Positions 1-8,801 of a DNA stretch of 64,000 nucleotides are shown here, in pieces. The DNA is from Clostridium_F caseinilyticum (lineage in GTDB: Bacteria; Bacillota; Clostridia; Clostridiales; Clostridiaceae): the NCBI RefSeq assembly GCF_046127645.1, contig NZ_CP175919.1; one strand, given 5' to 3'. Within the stretch, counting starts at the first letter, position 1; every line of letters starts with the position of its first letter. Both the position numbers and the translations under genes were made by a program. The notes beneath the pieces were generated by a model. It was given only the letters and a program-made list of their open reading frames with translations, searched no databases and was not told the origin of the DNA.

Positions 1-273
1 TTCTTTTTGAGGGTCATTTTCTTCCTCCTCTTTTTCTTCTTCTACTTTAGGCAATAAATATTTAGATTTTATTTCAATCAAAGTAGCAGCCATAACTATA
101 AATTCTGAAGTTATTTCTAAGTCTAATTCTTCCATTTGGTTTAAATATTGCAAATACTGATTAGTTATTTCATATATACTTACATCATATATTTCCATTT
201 TGTTTTTCTTAATTAAATGTAATAATAAATCAAAAGGTCCATCGAAATTATGTATTTTTATATTTAATGGCAT
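1..273 (-). CDS. scpA: Segregation and condensation protein A, partial (runs off the left edge)
   Basis: ScpA is the kleisin subunit that joins the SMC heads and ScpB in the bacterial condensin complex and helps chromosome segregation. The 91 visible N-terminal residues carry the family signature HNFDGPFDLLLHLI near residue 8 and the helix IKSKYLLPK, followed by an acidic linker (EEEKEEEEND). The ATG at 271-273 has a GGAGAG ribosome site about 8 bases upstream. The rest of the protein, with the C-terminal winged helix, lies outside the window. Identification is by clear N-terminal similarity. Confidence 0.9.
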   Translation of the reverse strand, partial: MPLNIKIHNFDGPFDLLLHLIKKNKMEIYDVSIYEITNQYLQYLNQMEELDLEITSEFIVMAATLIEIKSKYLLPKVEEEKEEEENDPQKE

Positions 274-349
274 TTTTTATCTCTCCTATATTATCTATTA
301 AAAAATTTTTCATCTAATAATCTTAAGTTAATTTTATATTTTTCATATA

Positions 350-565
350 TTATAGTATAAATCCTATTTCTTTAAAAATGCTTTGTCCATGTTTACCTTT
401 TATTGAATAAAGTACATTTAATATTCTAACATAAATATTGGAATAATCTAATAAAATATTTTTTAACTCCAATAAATCTATATATATTAAATTATATTTA
501 TAGAAGTTCTTTATTTTATTTATTACTTCTAATTCTTTTTCTGTAAATTTATTTAGTATACTCAT
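350..565 (-). CDS. Small hypothetical protein, 71 aa
   Basis: A short charged and aliphatic protein (begins MSILNKFTEKELEVINKIK) between the terminator after dacF and scpA. I recognise no family. It has no signal peptide or membrane segment. The start lies only about 10 bases past the dacF terminator hairpin and has no clear Shine-Dalgarno sequence, so either the start is wrong or it is translated from read-through transcript. It could be a non-coding open frame, although its amphipathic pattern looks protein-like. Confidence 0.4.
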   Translation of the reverse strand: MSILNKFTEKELEVINKIKNFYKYNLIYIDLLELKNILLDYSNIYVRILNVLYSIKGKHGQSIFKEIGFIL

Positions 566-573
566 ATTTAAAT

Positions 574-606
574 AAAGCTAACATGAAATAGTCATGTTAG
601 CTTTTT
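574..606 (-). terminator. Intrinsic terminator after dacF
   Basis: A perfect 13-bp inverted repeat (574-586 with 592-604, loop of 5) with T-rich flanks. It lies 28 bases past the dacF stop codon and could work in both directions. Confidence 0.8.
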
Positions 607-633
607 CCTCCTTTTGAATCACATATATTTTTA

Positions 634-1857
634 TTATATACCTTTATCTATTAATCTTTCAAATCCGCCCTTAAAATGATTAAAGATCCCTGATTTTCTT
701 ATATTTCTATCAGAAGTTATTTTAACTTTGCCTATTAAATTACCATCTGAATAAAATTCACATATACCCACTTCTTCATTTATTTTATACTCTTTTTTAT
801 TTTCATCTATGATACATTTATTAGTTATTTTTGTCTTTTTACCTTTTTCTACTATAGCATTTAGATCTTCACAGGATTTTGACATAAAATATTTATCACC
901 TTTAGAATTTAATGGTATCTTTGATATTATATCACCTTTTTTAACTAAAGTTTTAGATTCAAATTTTGAAAATCCATAATTCATAAGTTTACTAGCATCT
1001 TTATTTCTTATTTTATAAGTTGGAGCTCCCATTATTACTGCTAACATTCTTACTCCATCTCGTGTTGCTGTAGCTGATATGCAATATTTAGCTTCATCTG
1101 TAAATCCTGTTTTTAATCCATCGCACCCTTTAAAAAATCTAACAAGTTTGTTGTGATTTACTAATCCTATGGGACTTTTTCTTCCTTCTGATATAGTTTC
1201 CATATATGTTCCTGTATATTTTAATATTTGTTTATGTTTTAGTAGTTCTCTTGACATTATAGATATATCATAAGCTGAGGTTTTATGAACTTCTTCAGTT
1301 AATCCAGTACAATTTTTAAAAGATGTATCTTTCATATTTAACTTTTGTGCTCTATCATTCATTAGTTTTACAAATGCCTCTTCACTACCTGCTAAGTATT
1401 CTCCCATAGCCACTGCTGCATCGTTTCCAGAAGCTATTGCTATCCCCTTTAAAAGTTCTTCAACAGTTCTCTCTTCTCCAACATCTAAAAGCATAGTGCT
1501 GCCACCCATTTTTTTAGCATTTTCACTTATAGTAACTTTATCATTTAGTTTTATTTTCCCACTATCTACAGCTTCCATCGTTAGGAGCATTGTCATAATT
1601 TTTGTAACTGATGCTGGAGCAAATTTTTCATGAGAATTTTTTTCATATATAACTTTTCCTGTTGTAGGCTCAATAAGAAGTGCAGATTTAGCTTCTACAT
1701 CTAAACCACTTTCTTCATTAAGATTTTTTTCTTCTGTTTTTTCTTCTTCTTTTAAATTATTTTGTTTACTATACGCACTTACAGGTGTTACAAATACACC
1801 AAAAATAAAAGTTATGGTAATTATTACACTGAAAAAGTAATAAATTTTTCTTTTCAT
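634..1857 (-). CDS. dacF: D-alanyl-D-alanine carboxypeptidase, DacF type (penicillin-binding protein 5 family)
   Basis: A serine DD-carboxypeptidase that trims the terminal D-alanine from peptidoglycan stem peptides outside the membrane. All three penicillin-binding motifs are visible: SVTK (active serine, residues 83-86), SGN (143-145) and KTG (249-251). An N-terminal signal peptide with a hydrophobic core (residues 5-27) ends at VSA, followed by an acidic linker. The C-terminal region from about 310 matches the beta-rich PBP5 C domain. At 407 aa it is of usual size. In Bacillus DacF belongs to the forespore; its position among sporulation-linked genes fits that, but no promoter was assigned here. 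Confidence 0.92.
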   Translation of the reverse strand: MKRKIYYFFSVIITITFIFGVFVTPVSAYSKQNNLKEEEKTEEKNLNEESGLDVEAKSALLIEPTTGKVIYEKNSHEKFAPASVTKIMTMLLTMEAVDSGKIKLNDKVTISENAKKMGGSTMLLDVGEERTVEELLKGIAIASGNDAAVAMGEYLAGSEEAFVKLMNDRAQKLNMKDTSFKNCTGLTEEVHKTSAYDISIMSRELLKHKQILKYTGTYMETISEGRKSPIGLVNHNKLVRFFKGCDGLKTGFTDEAKYCISATATRDGVRMLAVIMGAPTYKIRNKDASKLMNYGFSKFESKTLVKKGDIISKIPLNSKGDKYFMSKSCEDLNAIVEKGKKTKITNKCIIDENKKEYKINEEVGICEFYSDGNLIGKVKITSDRNIRKSGIFNHFKGGFERLIDKGI

Positions 1858-1962
1858 TTATATTTCCCTCCTTTACAAATATTTTCTCCTAAATTTCATA
1901 ATATTATCACGGAAAAATTTTCTATAGAATAAAATTAAATTGTATTAGGAGGATTAATAGGA

Positions 1963-2685
1963 TTAATTTAAAGAAAAATATCTCATTCTAAAACAATTAA
2001 TAGCTACATAATATAATTTATTCATTAGTTTATAATTTGCATAAGCCCCTATTGGAGCTCCTATACCTGGAATAATTTGAAGCATCTTTGAAAAATCTAT
2101 ATAATCCCTATACTCTTGTTGAAATTCTCTCCAATTAAAATCATTAATATCCTTTGGTAAGTTTTCGCTATAACTACTCCAATTTATAATTTTATTATAG
2201 GTTCTTTTTCTTTCACTTCCTTCTGAAAAAGCTAACTTAAAAATATATAAAATATATATTCTTTCTTTATAATCTCTAGCATCAATGCCATATATATTAG
2301 CTAAATTAAATAAAAAGTTAATTTTGATTGTAAGTAATATAGGAAAATCTGCAAGACCTAACATTAACCCACCTAATCCTGTACCTGCACCACTAATTGT
2401 TGCTGTTTTTCTATATAAATTCAACTTTTCATAAGCTAAATTTTCACGATCTTGTAAATTAGCTAATTGTGGAGATTTAACAGTGACATATTTAGAAGTA
2501 AAAAGTACAACCTTTATCATATTTTTAACTCCTTCCGTAATTACTTTATGAACTTTTTCAGGAATAAAACTATTAGTTTTATTCTGAACTTTTTTTGTAA
2601 CTTTATAAACTATAGAATCTCTTTTAGTCATTTCTTTTTTGAAAATATTTAATTCATTTATAGCTTTTATTTCATACTTAGTCAT
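1963..2685 (-). CDS. EcsC family protein
   Basis: A 240-aa protein with the EcsC-type glycine-rich hydrophobic stretch (SGAGTGLGGLMLGLADFP, about residues 95-113) and a second hydrophobic turn near the C terminus (IIPGIGAPIGAYANY). Family members are found beside ABC transporters and peptidases in Firmicutes, and their biochemical role is unknown. It stands alone here, with its own AGGAGAATTTTAAATG ribosome site and an AT-rich leader. No catalytic motif is apparent. Confidence 0.75.
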   Translation of the reverse strand: MTKYEIKAINELNIFKKEMTKRDSIVYKVTKKVQNKTNSFIPEKVHKVITEGVKNMIKVVLFTSKYVTVKSPQLANLQDRENLAYEKLNLYRKTATISGAGTGLGGLMLGLADFPILLTIKINFLFNLANIYGIDARDYKERIYILYIFKLAFSEGSERKRTYNKIINWSSYSENLPKDINDFNWREFQQEYRDYIDFSKMLQIIPGIGAPIGAYANYKLMNKLYYVAINCFRMRYFSLN

Positions 2686-2782
2686 TTAAAATTCTCCTTT
2701 TTTATTTTAATAAAGTATAATTGATTTATATATAATATTTGATTTATATATAATAATTATGTTTGTATATTAATCAATTTGT

Positions 2783-2827
2783 AAGGACCATTAACTTATT
2801 TTATATTTAAATAGGTTAATGGTCCTT
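2783..2827 (-). terminator. Inverted repeat after the EEP-family gene, probable terminator
   Basis: An 18-bp inverted repeat (2783-2800 with 2810-2827, one G:T pair) just past the stop codon at 2833. The following T tract is weak, so it may be an inefficient terminator or an RNA-stabilising hairpin. Confidence 0.55.
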
Positions 2828-2832
2828 AATGG

Positions 2833-3891
2833 TTATTTAAATTTAAATTCCATATTAACAGGATTATGATCTGTATTTTTAAATTCCATTGAATGAGCTT
2901 TTGTATTTATAACTTCTATATTATCTGATACTAAAAATCCATCTATAACTGCTGTAAAATTTTCTCCCTTTTTATAAGGTGTAGCATCTGTTCGAGTAGT
3001 TGGAACATTTTTATCTGCTGCCCACTTAAATTCTTTTGGTTTAAAGTCATTAGGTATTTTTTGAAGCCAATCTGGCCATTCTTCTGTAGTTTTAAATATT
3101 AAAGGATCTGTCCCTGGGATTAAATGGTTCCAATCTCCTCCTACTATAATATAATTTTCTTTTTTATACTCTTTTATTATGTAATTTTTCAAAAAAGAAA
3201 GTTGCTGCTTTCTTATTTTACCTCCTTTATCATAAGCAGATAAATGAGAATTTATAAGAACTAACTCTCTACCATTTTCTAGTGAGATTCTAGATTCTAA
3301 AAAACACCTGTCTAGTTCTGCAAGTTGTCTTGGCCAACTTTCTTTACCTGGATACTGGTATCTAGTGGATGAATCAATTTTATACTTAGATAAATTTACT
3401 AGACCTGCATTAACAGTACCATGTGGTTTCAATATAGGTACTGGGACCCAAGGTGTTTTATAATTCAATGCCATACTTGAAAAATATGATTTAAAATTAT
3501 TTTTTAAATAATCATATTGATTTATTCTAAAGCTCCTAGTTGAATTAGTATCTACCTCTTGTAAAAATATAAATGAATTATCATTTTTCTTTAAAAAATT
3601 AGTGATCTCATTTATATTTTCCATAGTTTTTTCTTTGCTAGAGGATCTAGACCCTTTACCTCCATCCATAAAGAAATCTTGTTTATCATCCATTCCACCG
3701 TAACCTATATTGAAAGTAACTATAGAAAATTTTCCTTTTGAATTTAATTTATTCTCTGTTTGTCCTTCAATGGATATTTTCATTTTATCCTTTGGTTTGT
3801 AATCTGTTACCGTCATAAATGAAATATATCCTATTGCAATTAATATAAATAAAATAATTACACCTAATAAAACTTGTCCGATTTTTTTCAC
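2833..3891 (-). CDS. Membrane-anchored endonuclease/exonuclease/phosphatase family protein
   Basis: A 352-aa EEP-superfamily metal-dependent phosphodiesterase (the DNase I/sphingomyelinase fold). An N-terminal membrane anchor (about residues 7-28) is followed by the family blocks: VTFNIGYGG, FLQEVD (metal-binding Glu), INSHLS, GGDWNH (Asp/Asn) and the terminal TDHNP (catalytic Asp-His). The catalytic domain would face outside. The substrate cannot be told from sequence; related anchored clostridial proteins are of unknown function. It is transcribed alone and ends at an inverted repeat. Confidence 0.85.
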   Translation of the reverse strand: MKKIGQVLLGVIILFILIAIGYISFMTVTDYKPKDKMKISIEGQTENKLNSKGKFSIVTFNIGYGGMDDKQDFFMDGGKGSRSSSKEKTMENINEITNFLKKNDNSFIFLQEVDTNSTRSFRINQYDYLKNNFKSYFSSMALNYKTPWVPVPILKPHGTVNAGLVNLSKYKIDSSTRYQYPGKESWPRQLAELDRCFLESRISLENGRELVLINSHLSAYDKGGKIRKQQLSFLKNYIIKEYKKENYIIVGGDWNHLIPGTDPLIFKTTEEWPDWLQKIPNDFKPKEFKWAADKNVPTTRTDATPYKKGENFTAVIDGFLVSDNIEVINTKAHSMEFKNTDHNPVNMEFKFK

Positions 3892-3956
3892 ACTTAAGCA
3901 CCATCCTCTTTCTGTATATATATTTTAAGTATATTTTAATTGGATAAAATTATCAA

Positions 3957-4001
3957 TGAAAAACACAATAAACTTAGAATATTCTTCAAGTTTATTGTGT
4001 T
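3957..4001 (-). terminator. Intrinsic terminator after the TM1266-like gene
   Basis: A perfect 14-bp inverted repeat (3962-3975 with 3988-4001) followed on the minus strand by TTTTTC. Confidence 0.85.
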
Positions 4002-4038
4002 CTCATTGATAATAATTAAGTTACAAATATATTTTGTA

Positions 4039-4287
4039 TTAAATTTCCAATAATTTTACGGATACTCCTTTTAAAGAACTTAAATCTTTACTTAAAGTTT
4101 CTATATCTTCTTTTTTATTATTTAAAAGTTCTAATAGTATTAATCCAGATTTTGAGCAACTATCATTAGTAGCTTCATGAAGTCCTAATCTTGTTTTTAT
4201 TATGCAACCATTTTTAGTTAAAATCTCTTGTACCTTTGGTGCAACTTCATTTCTAGGAGAAATTTTTATTGCCATAATTGAAAACAT
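4039..4287 (-). CDS. TM1266-like small regulatory protein (ACT/NikR-C-like fold)
   Basis: An 82-aa protein resembling the TM1266 family, often annotated as putative iron-only hydrogenase system regulator. The pattern is a beta-alpha-beta start (IMAIKISPRNEVAPKVQEIL), a central RLGLHEA strand and the ending LKGVSVKLLEI, typical of a ferredoxin-like/ACT fold. It has no DNA-binding domain of its own. A strong GGAGGAAC ribosome site precedes the ATG. No hydrogenase maturation genes are visible nearby, so its partner is unknown. Confidence 0.65.
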   Translation of the reverse strand: MFSIMAIKISPRNEVAPKVQEILTKNGCIIKTRLGLHEATNDSCSKSGLILLELLNNKKEDIETLSKDLSSLKGVSVKLLEI

Positions 4288-4377
4288 ATTTGTTCCTCCT
4301 CTATGTTTATATAATTAAAGTTTTAATTTAAGTGCATTTTAAAACTCTAGTGTACTTTTATAATATATTTAGTTATA

Positions 4378-5682
4378 TTATTTTACTATATCATATATTA
4401 AAGGTAATTCTTCTTTTGACACTTTTTCTATAACATAATTATTTAATATATCTTTTGCCGCCTTCTCTCCTTTTATTTTATCATTAGCATGAACATATGC
4501 TACTATATCCCCTTCTTCAACCTTATCTGATCTCTTTCTATTTAAAACTATACCAACAGCTAAGTCTATAATACTATCTTTTGTAGCTCTGCCTGCTCCT
4601 AATTCTGAAGCTATTATTCCCATGTTTTCAGCATGAATTTTATTTATATAACCTTTTTTAGTAGAAACTACTGGAATTATATATTCTGCCTTAGGCAATC
4701 TATCTGTATTATCTACTAAAGTATAATCTCCTCCTTGTTCTCTAACAAATTCTTTTAATTTTTCTATAGCTAATCCTTTTTCTATAGTATTTAAAAGCAT
4801 TTTTTTGGCTTCTTCTATAGTATTTGCTTTTTCAGCTAAAATAACCATATTACTTCCTAAAGTTAAACATAGTTCTAATAAATCTTTAGGACCTTTACCT
4901 CTTAGTGTATCTATAGCTTCTTTTACTTCTAAAGCATTTCCTATAGCATATCCTAAAGGTTGATCCATATCTGATAATATAGCTACAGTATTTCTATCTA
5001 CACTCTTGCCTATATTCACCATTTCTTCTGCTAATTCTTTTGCAGTTTCTGGAGTTTTCATAAATGCTCCTTCTCCTACTTTTACATCTAAAACTATAGC
5101 ATTAGCTCCTGCAGCTATTTTCTTGCTCATTATACTTGAAGCTATTAAAGAAGTGTTGTCTACTGTAGCAGTAACATCTCTTAGAGCATATAATTTTTTA
5201 TCCGCTGGAGCCAAATCTGCTGTTTGAGCTCCTACAGCTATTTTTATATTATTAACGTTATTTATAAATTTATCTTCTGTCATATTTACTGAAAAGCCTT
5301 TAAAAGATTCTAATTTGTCTATAGTTCCACCAGTATGACCTAAACCTCTTCCGGACATTTTAGCCACAGGTATACCTAAAGCTGCAACCATAGGTGCTAA
5401 AACTAAAGTAGTTGTATCACCAACCCCTCCAGTACTATGTTTGTCAACTTTTATTCCTTGTATTTTTGATAAGTCTAATATGTCACCAGATTTAACCATA
5501 GCCATAGTTAAATCTACAGTTTCTCTTCTTTTCATTTTTTGAAAATATATAGCCATTAAAAGAGCTGAAGCTTGATAATCTGGAACATTTCCTTTAGTAT
5601 ATTCTGAAATAAAATAATTTATTTCTTCTTTACTTAGCTCTTCTCCATTTCTTTTTTTTAATATTAAATCATACATTCTCAT
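4378..5682 (-). CDS. pdp: Pyrimidine-nucleoside phosphorylase
   Basis: Cleaves uridine, deoxyuridine and thymidine with phosphate, giving the base and (deoxy)ribose 1-phosphate, in nucleoside salvage. The 434-aa protein shows the class II signature from KHSTGGVGDTT (phosphate-binding glycine loop, about residues 81-91) through KMSGRGLGHTGGTIDK (113-128), then the C-terminal pyrimidine phosphorylase domain. Length is standard. It lies 272 bases downstream of punA on the same strand, with a hairpin between them, so the two salvage genes may be expressed separately or by partial read-through. Confidence 0.93.
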   Translation of the reverse strand: MRMYDLILKKRNGEELSKEEINYFISEYTKGNVPDYQASALLMAIYFQKMKRRETVDLTMAMVKSGDILDLSKIQGIKVDKHSTGGVGDTTTLVLAPMVAALGIPVAKMSGRGLGHTGGTIDKLESFKGFSVNMTEDKFINNVNNIKIAVGAQTADLAPADKKLYALRDVTATVDNTSLIASSIMSKKIAAGANAIVLDVKVGEGAFMKTPETAKELAEEMVNIGKSVDRNTVAILSDMDQPLGYAIGNALEVKEAIDTLRGKGPKDLLELCLTLGSNMVILAEKANTIEEAKKMLLNTIEKGLAIEKLKEFVREQGGDYTLVDNTDRLPKAEYIIPVVSTKKGYINKIHAENMGIIASELGAGRATKDSIIDLAVGIVLNRKRSDKVEEGDIVAYVHANDKIKGEKAAKDILNNYVIEKVSKEELPLIYDIVK

Positions 5683-5851
5683 AATTTATTCCTCCCTATA
5701 GACAAATAGTAATATAAATTTACTCTAACCAAAGCTTAGAAAATATTTATCCATGAACCTCTCCAATATTTGCTTACCCTTTTAAGAATATCAGAATAAA
5801 TATCAGTTAGTCATAGGATAAAACCTCAAATTTTCTTATTAAAAATATATT

Positions 5852-5922
5852 AAGTGATTCTCAGGGGCAAGTAGATATTACTCATGTAAAACATTTATAT
5901 ACTTGACTCTAAGAATCACTTA
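5852..5922 (-). terminator. Large hairpin between punA and pdp
   Basis: Two roughly 24-base arms (5852-5875 and 5899-5922, a few mismatches) begin 31 bases past the punA stop and are followed on the minus strand by ATATATTTTT. It probably terminates punA transcription or reduces flow into pdp. I could not match the following leader to a known riboswitch. Confidence 0.6.
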
Positions 5923-5953
5923 TTAGACTATATTTTATTAATAAATAAGTTCA

Positions 5954-6769
5954 TTACATAACTTCTAGTATTGATTTTAATAATGATATAAATTTAGATC
6001 TTACTTTATTAGAAGTTTCTATAACTTCTTGATGATTTAGTGGTTGTTCTAATATACCTGCTGCCATGTTTGTAATACAAGATATTCCTAAAACTTTAAT
6101 TCCAGCATGATTTGCTACTATAACTTCTGGTACTGTTGACATCCCTACTGCATCTGTTCCTAACATTCTTAGCATTTTTATTTCTGCTGGTGTTTCATAT
6201 GAAGGGCCTGTCATCATGGAATATATTCCCTTTTGAAGAGAAAATCCTAGTTTTTCAGCTTCTTTCTCTGCAAGAGCTATTAAATTTCTATTATATGCTT
6301 CTGAAATATCTGGAAATCTTGGCCCAATTTCTTCATCATTGCTACCTATTAAAGGATTATCAAAAGCAAAATTAATATGATCCTTTATAATCATAAGATC
6401 TCCAGGAATATAATTTTCATTTACTCCACCTGCTGCATTTGTTACAATTATATTTTTTACTCCTAATTCTTTCATTATGTATACAGGAAGCACTACATCA
6501 CTCATTTTATTTCCTTCATAATAATGGATTCTTCCTTGCATCATAATAACTTTTTTACCTTTTAAAGTTCCTACTACAAATTGACCCTTATGTCCTTTTA
6601 TAGTTGAAGCTGGCATATTAGGTATATCTGAATATTTTATAATTTCTTTATTATCTATTTCCTCAGCTAAATCTCCTAAACCTGATCCTAGAATAACCCC
6701 AATTTCAGGCATTATTGATATTTTATTTTTTACAAAGTCTGAACTTTCTTTTATTTTCTTTAAATTCAA
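5954..6769 (-). CDS. punA: Purine-nucleoside phosphorylase (trimeric PNP class)
   Basis: Phosphorolysis of inosine and guanosine to base plus ribose 1-phosphate. Diagnostic blocks are GVILGSGLGDLAEEI (phosphate loop), IPNMPASTIKGHKG, MQGRIHYYEG, NAAGGVN, and MTGPSYETPAE with GTDAVGMSTVPEVI. The frame stays open up to 6826 inside xerD, but the real start is most likely the TTG at 6767-6769: it has AAGGAGGAG 8 bases upstream and gives 271 aa, the usual length. The gene follows xerD closely, so co-transcription is likely. Confidence 0.9.
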   Translation of the reverse strand: MNLKKIKESSDFVKNKISIMPEIGVILGSGLGDLAEEIDNKEIIKYSDIPNMPASTIKGHKGQFVVGTLKGKKVIMMQGRIHYYEGNKMSDVVLPVYIMKELGVKNIIVTNAAGGVNENYIPGDLMIIKDHINFAFDNPLIGSNDEEIGPRFPDISEAYNRNLIALAEKEAEKLGFSLQKGIYSMMTGPSYETPAEIKMLRMLGTDAVGMSTVPEVIVANHAGIKVLGISCITNMAAGILEQPLNHQEVIETSNKVRSKFISLLKSILEVM

Positions 6770-6806
6770 AATTAACTCCTCCTTCATCTTGAAAGCTTTA
6801 TTAAAA

Positions 6807-7682
6807 TTATGCCCTTGGATGAGCATTTTTATATACTTCTGCTATTTTACTCTTCTTTGATATACTAGAATAAATTTGAGTTGCGGCTAAATCCTTATGT
6901 CCTAAAAGTTCCTGTACAGATTTTATATCTGCACCATTTTGAAGTAAATGTACTGCAAAAGAATGCCTTAATGTATAAGAATCTATCTCTTTATCTATAG
7001 ATGCTTCCTTTGCATAAAATTTTATTATTTTCCAAAAACCCTGTCTAGTCATTTGGGTTCCTTTTAAATTTAAAAATAAATAATCCAAATTATATGCATT
7101 TATAATTGGTCTTACTTCTAAATAATTTTTTAAACATTTTACAGCATAGGATCCTATAGGTATAATTCGTTCTCTTTTTTTACTTCCTCTACATTTTATA
7201 TAATTAAACTTCAAGTTTATATCATATATATCTAAATTTAAAAGTTCTGTAATCTTAACACCTGTAGCATACATAAGTTCCAACATAGCCTTATCTCGCA
7301 ATCCTTTTTTTGAAGAATTTGGGGAATTTAAAAGTTTGTCCACTTCTTCTACAGAAAGTATTTTAGGTATATTCCTCTCTATTTTAGGTATTTCATAACC
7401 TAATGTAGGATCCTCAGATACTATGTTTTTTTTAATCAAATATTTATAAAAATTTCTTATAGATACTATATTTCTTACAATAGAAGAATTAGCTCGCCCC
7501 TGTTTTTGTAAATACTGAACAAAAGCCATTATAGTAACTGTATCTACAGAAAGTATTTTCTCTTCTCTACTGCTTACGAAATCTCTAAACTTTTCCATAT
7601 CTCTTCTATATGCATCTAAAGTATTTTTACTTAAATTTTTCTTTTGTAAATCTTTTATATAATTTTCTATAATATTTTTCAT
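6807..7682 (-). CDS. xerD: XerD-like site-specific tyrosine recombinase with altered catalytic residues
   Basis: A 291-aa Xer-type recombinase: N-terminal core-binding SAM-like domain (1-95) and C-terminal catalytic domain. The position is the conserved one for clostridial and bacillar xerD, next to punA and spoIIM. Two catalytic positions differ from the family rule: the first Arg (ATGLR) is Lys143 in ATGVKITELL, and the box II His (PHxLRH) is Tyr236 in SYTLRHSF. Arg239, His262 (LLGHKD) and the nucleophile Tyr271 are kept. Activity in chromosome dimer resolution may therefore be reduced or altered, or another Xer protein does that job. Confidence 0.85.
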   Translation of the reverse strand: MKNIIENYIKDLQKKNLSKNTLDAYRRDMEKFRDFVSSREEKILSVDTVTIMAFVQYLQKQGRANSSIVRNIVSIRNFYKYLIKKNIVSEDPTLGYEIPKIERNIPKILSVEEVDKLLNSPNSSKKGLRDKAMLELMYATGVKITELLNLDIYDINLKFNYIKCRGSKKRERIIPIGSYAVKCLKNYLEVRPIINAYNLDYLFLNLKGTQMTRQGFWKIIKFYAKEASIDKEIDSYTLRHSFAVHLLQNGADIKSVQELLGHKDLAATQIYSSISKKSKIAEVYKNAHPRA

Positions 7683-7733
7683 TTCCCATTCCCCTATTTT
7701 TTAGCCTTACTTTATTATATTCAACAAATTAAC

Positions 7734-7961
7734 TTAAAAACCTTTTAAAAAATTATTAAAAACTAGTATATAATTATATATTATTTTTATTTTTAAATCT
7801 ATGTTTTTAAATACTAGTGTACTGTTTTCATATACTTTGCTTTTTATAAAAAAGTTATATAATATCATATCCAAAATATTAGGCAATAGGGAACCAAAAA
7901 ACAACAATATTAAGAAACACTTTATTAAAGTAATTATAGTCTTTTTATATTCTATCAACAT
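7734..7961 (-). CDS. Small membrane protein coupled to spoIIM
   Basis: A 75-aa protein with one clear membrane helix (about residues 10-33) and a basic C-terminal half. Its ATG overlaps the spoIIM stop (ATGTTGA arrangement), a sign of translational coupling, so it is probably made together with SpoIIM. I recognise no family; its short, lysine-rich form and coupling suggest a sporulation-linked accessory membrane protein, which is inference only. Confidence 0.6.
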   Translation of the reverse strand: MLIEYKKTIITLIKCFLILLFFGSLLPNILDMILYNFFIKSKVYENSTLVFKNIDLKIKIIYNYILVFNNFLKGF

Positions 7962-8605
7962 AAAATATAAGCTCCTATTCTTGCTACTACTAATTTTATC
8001 ATATTAGGTGTTATATACGATTCCATTAAAAATCCTACAAACATAATAAACACTACAAATATAAAGGAAAAAGAATAAGATGTAGCTCTTACCCATAATC
8101 CATTTTGAAATCCCCTATTATTTTTATCTCTTAATATTTGTATTGAAAATTCCATTGCTAAAACTGATGCAAATATTATACATGGAATGTATATTAAATT
8201 TTGAGGCAGCACACCTAAAACTGACATCCAAATTCCTTTCATTCCTAACCCATTTACAATAAAGCTTGTAGTGAATCCTATTGTAAATCCTTTTATTACA
8301 TCTATTATGAGAATAACTGGAATTCCTATCATGGTTAATCCTAAAAACCAAATAGCTATTATAAGAGTTATATTGTTTTTTATAGCTTCAAATAAAATTG
8401 ATTTAGAATCTACTCCATTAGATGAAATGCTTTTACTAAAACTCTCTACATAACTTAAAAGATCGCCTTTTTCAAAGGAACCCATATATTTTACAGAGTA
8501 TATGCCTAAAACTATACCAGTACAAACACACAAAAGACTTATAATGTATAGCCAAAAGTTTTCTTGTACATGTCTGTTTATATTACTCAAAAATTTGTTT
8601 TCCAT
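7955..8605 (-). CDS. spoIIM: Stage II sporulation protein M
   Basis: SpoIIM joins SpoIID and SpoIIP in the engulfment complex that thins septal peptidoglycan during sporulation. This 216-aa polytopic membrane protein has the family layout: a cytoplasmic N terminus, a first helix (about 17-38), the extracytoplasmic loop with SFEKGDLLSYVESF, then four further hydrophobic segments including IAIWFLGLTMIGIPVILIID and IKGFTIGFTTSFIV. Its place between xerD and an ADP-ribose pyrophosphatase gene matches other Firmicutes. Confidence 0.92.
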   Translation of the reverse strand: MENKFLSNINRHVQENFWLYIISLLCVCTGIVLGIYSVKYMGSFEKGDLLSYVESFSKSISSNGVDSKSILFEAIKNNITLIIAIWFLGLTMIGIPVILIIDVIKGFTIGFTTSFIVNGLGMKGIWMSVLGVLPQNLIYIPCIIFASVLAMEFSIQILRDKNNRGFQNGLWVRATSYSFSFIFVVFIMFVGFLMESYITPNMIKLVVARIGAYILC

Positions 8606-8801
8606 AATAAATTTATCCCCCTTTGTTCCTATCTTTTTTATATTTATGATTTACAAAAGAGGGATATTACTAATAATGTTAAATTTTTTAATATTACCTT
8701 GTTATTGAATTATTTACAAGTATCATGGAGAAAATTATTTTTATTAACTAGAATATTTTTATTATAGGAAATGATTTTGTATATAAAGCAACAAATATTT
8801 A

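Noticed and set aside
5683..5851. Possible purine-type riboswitch before pdp
   Set aside because: I looked for the conserved purine aptamer core on the minus strand and did not find it; the leader remains unexplained.
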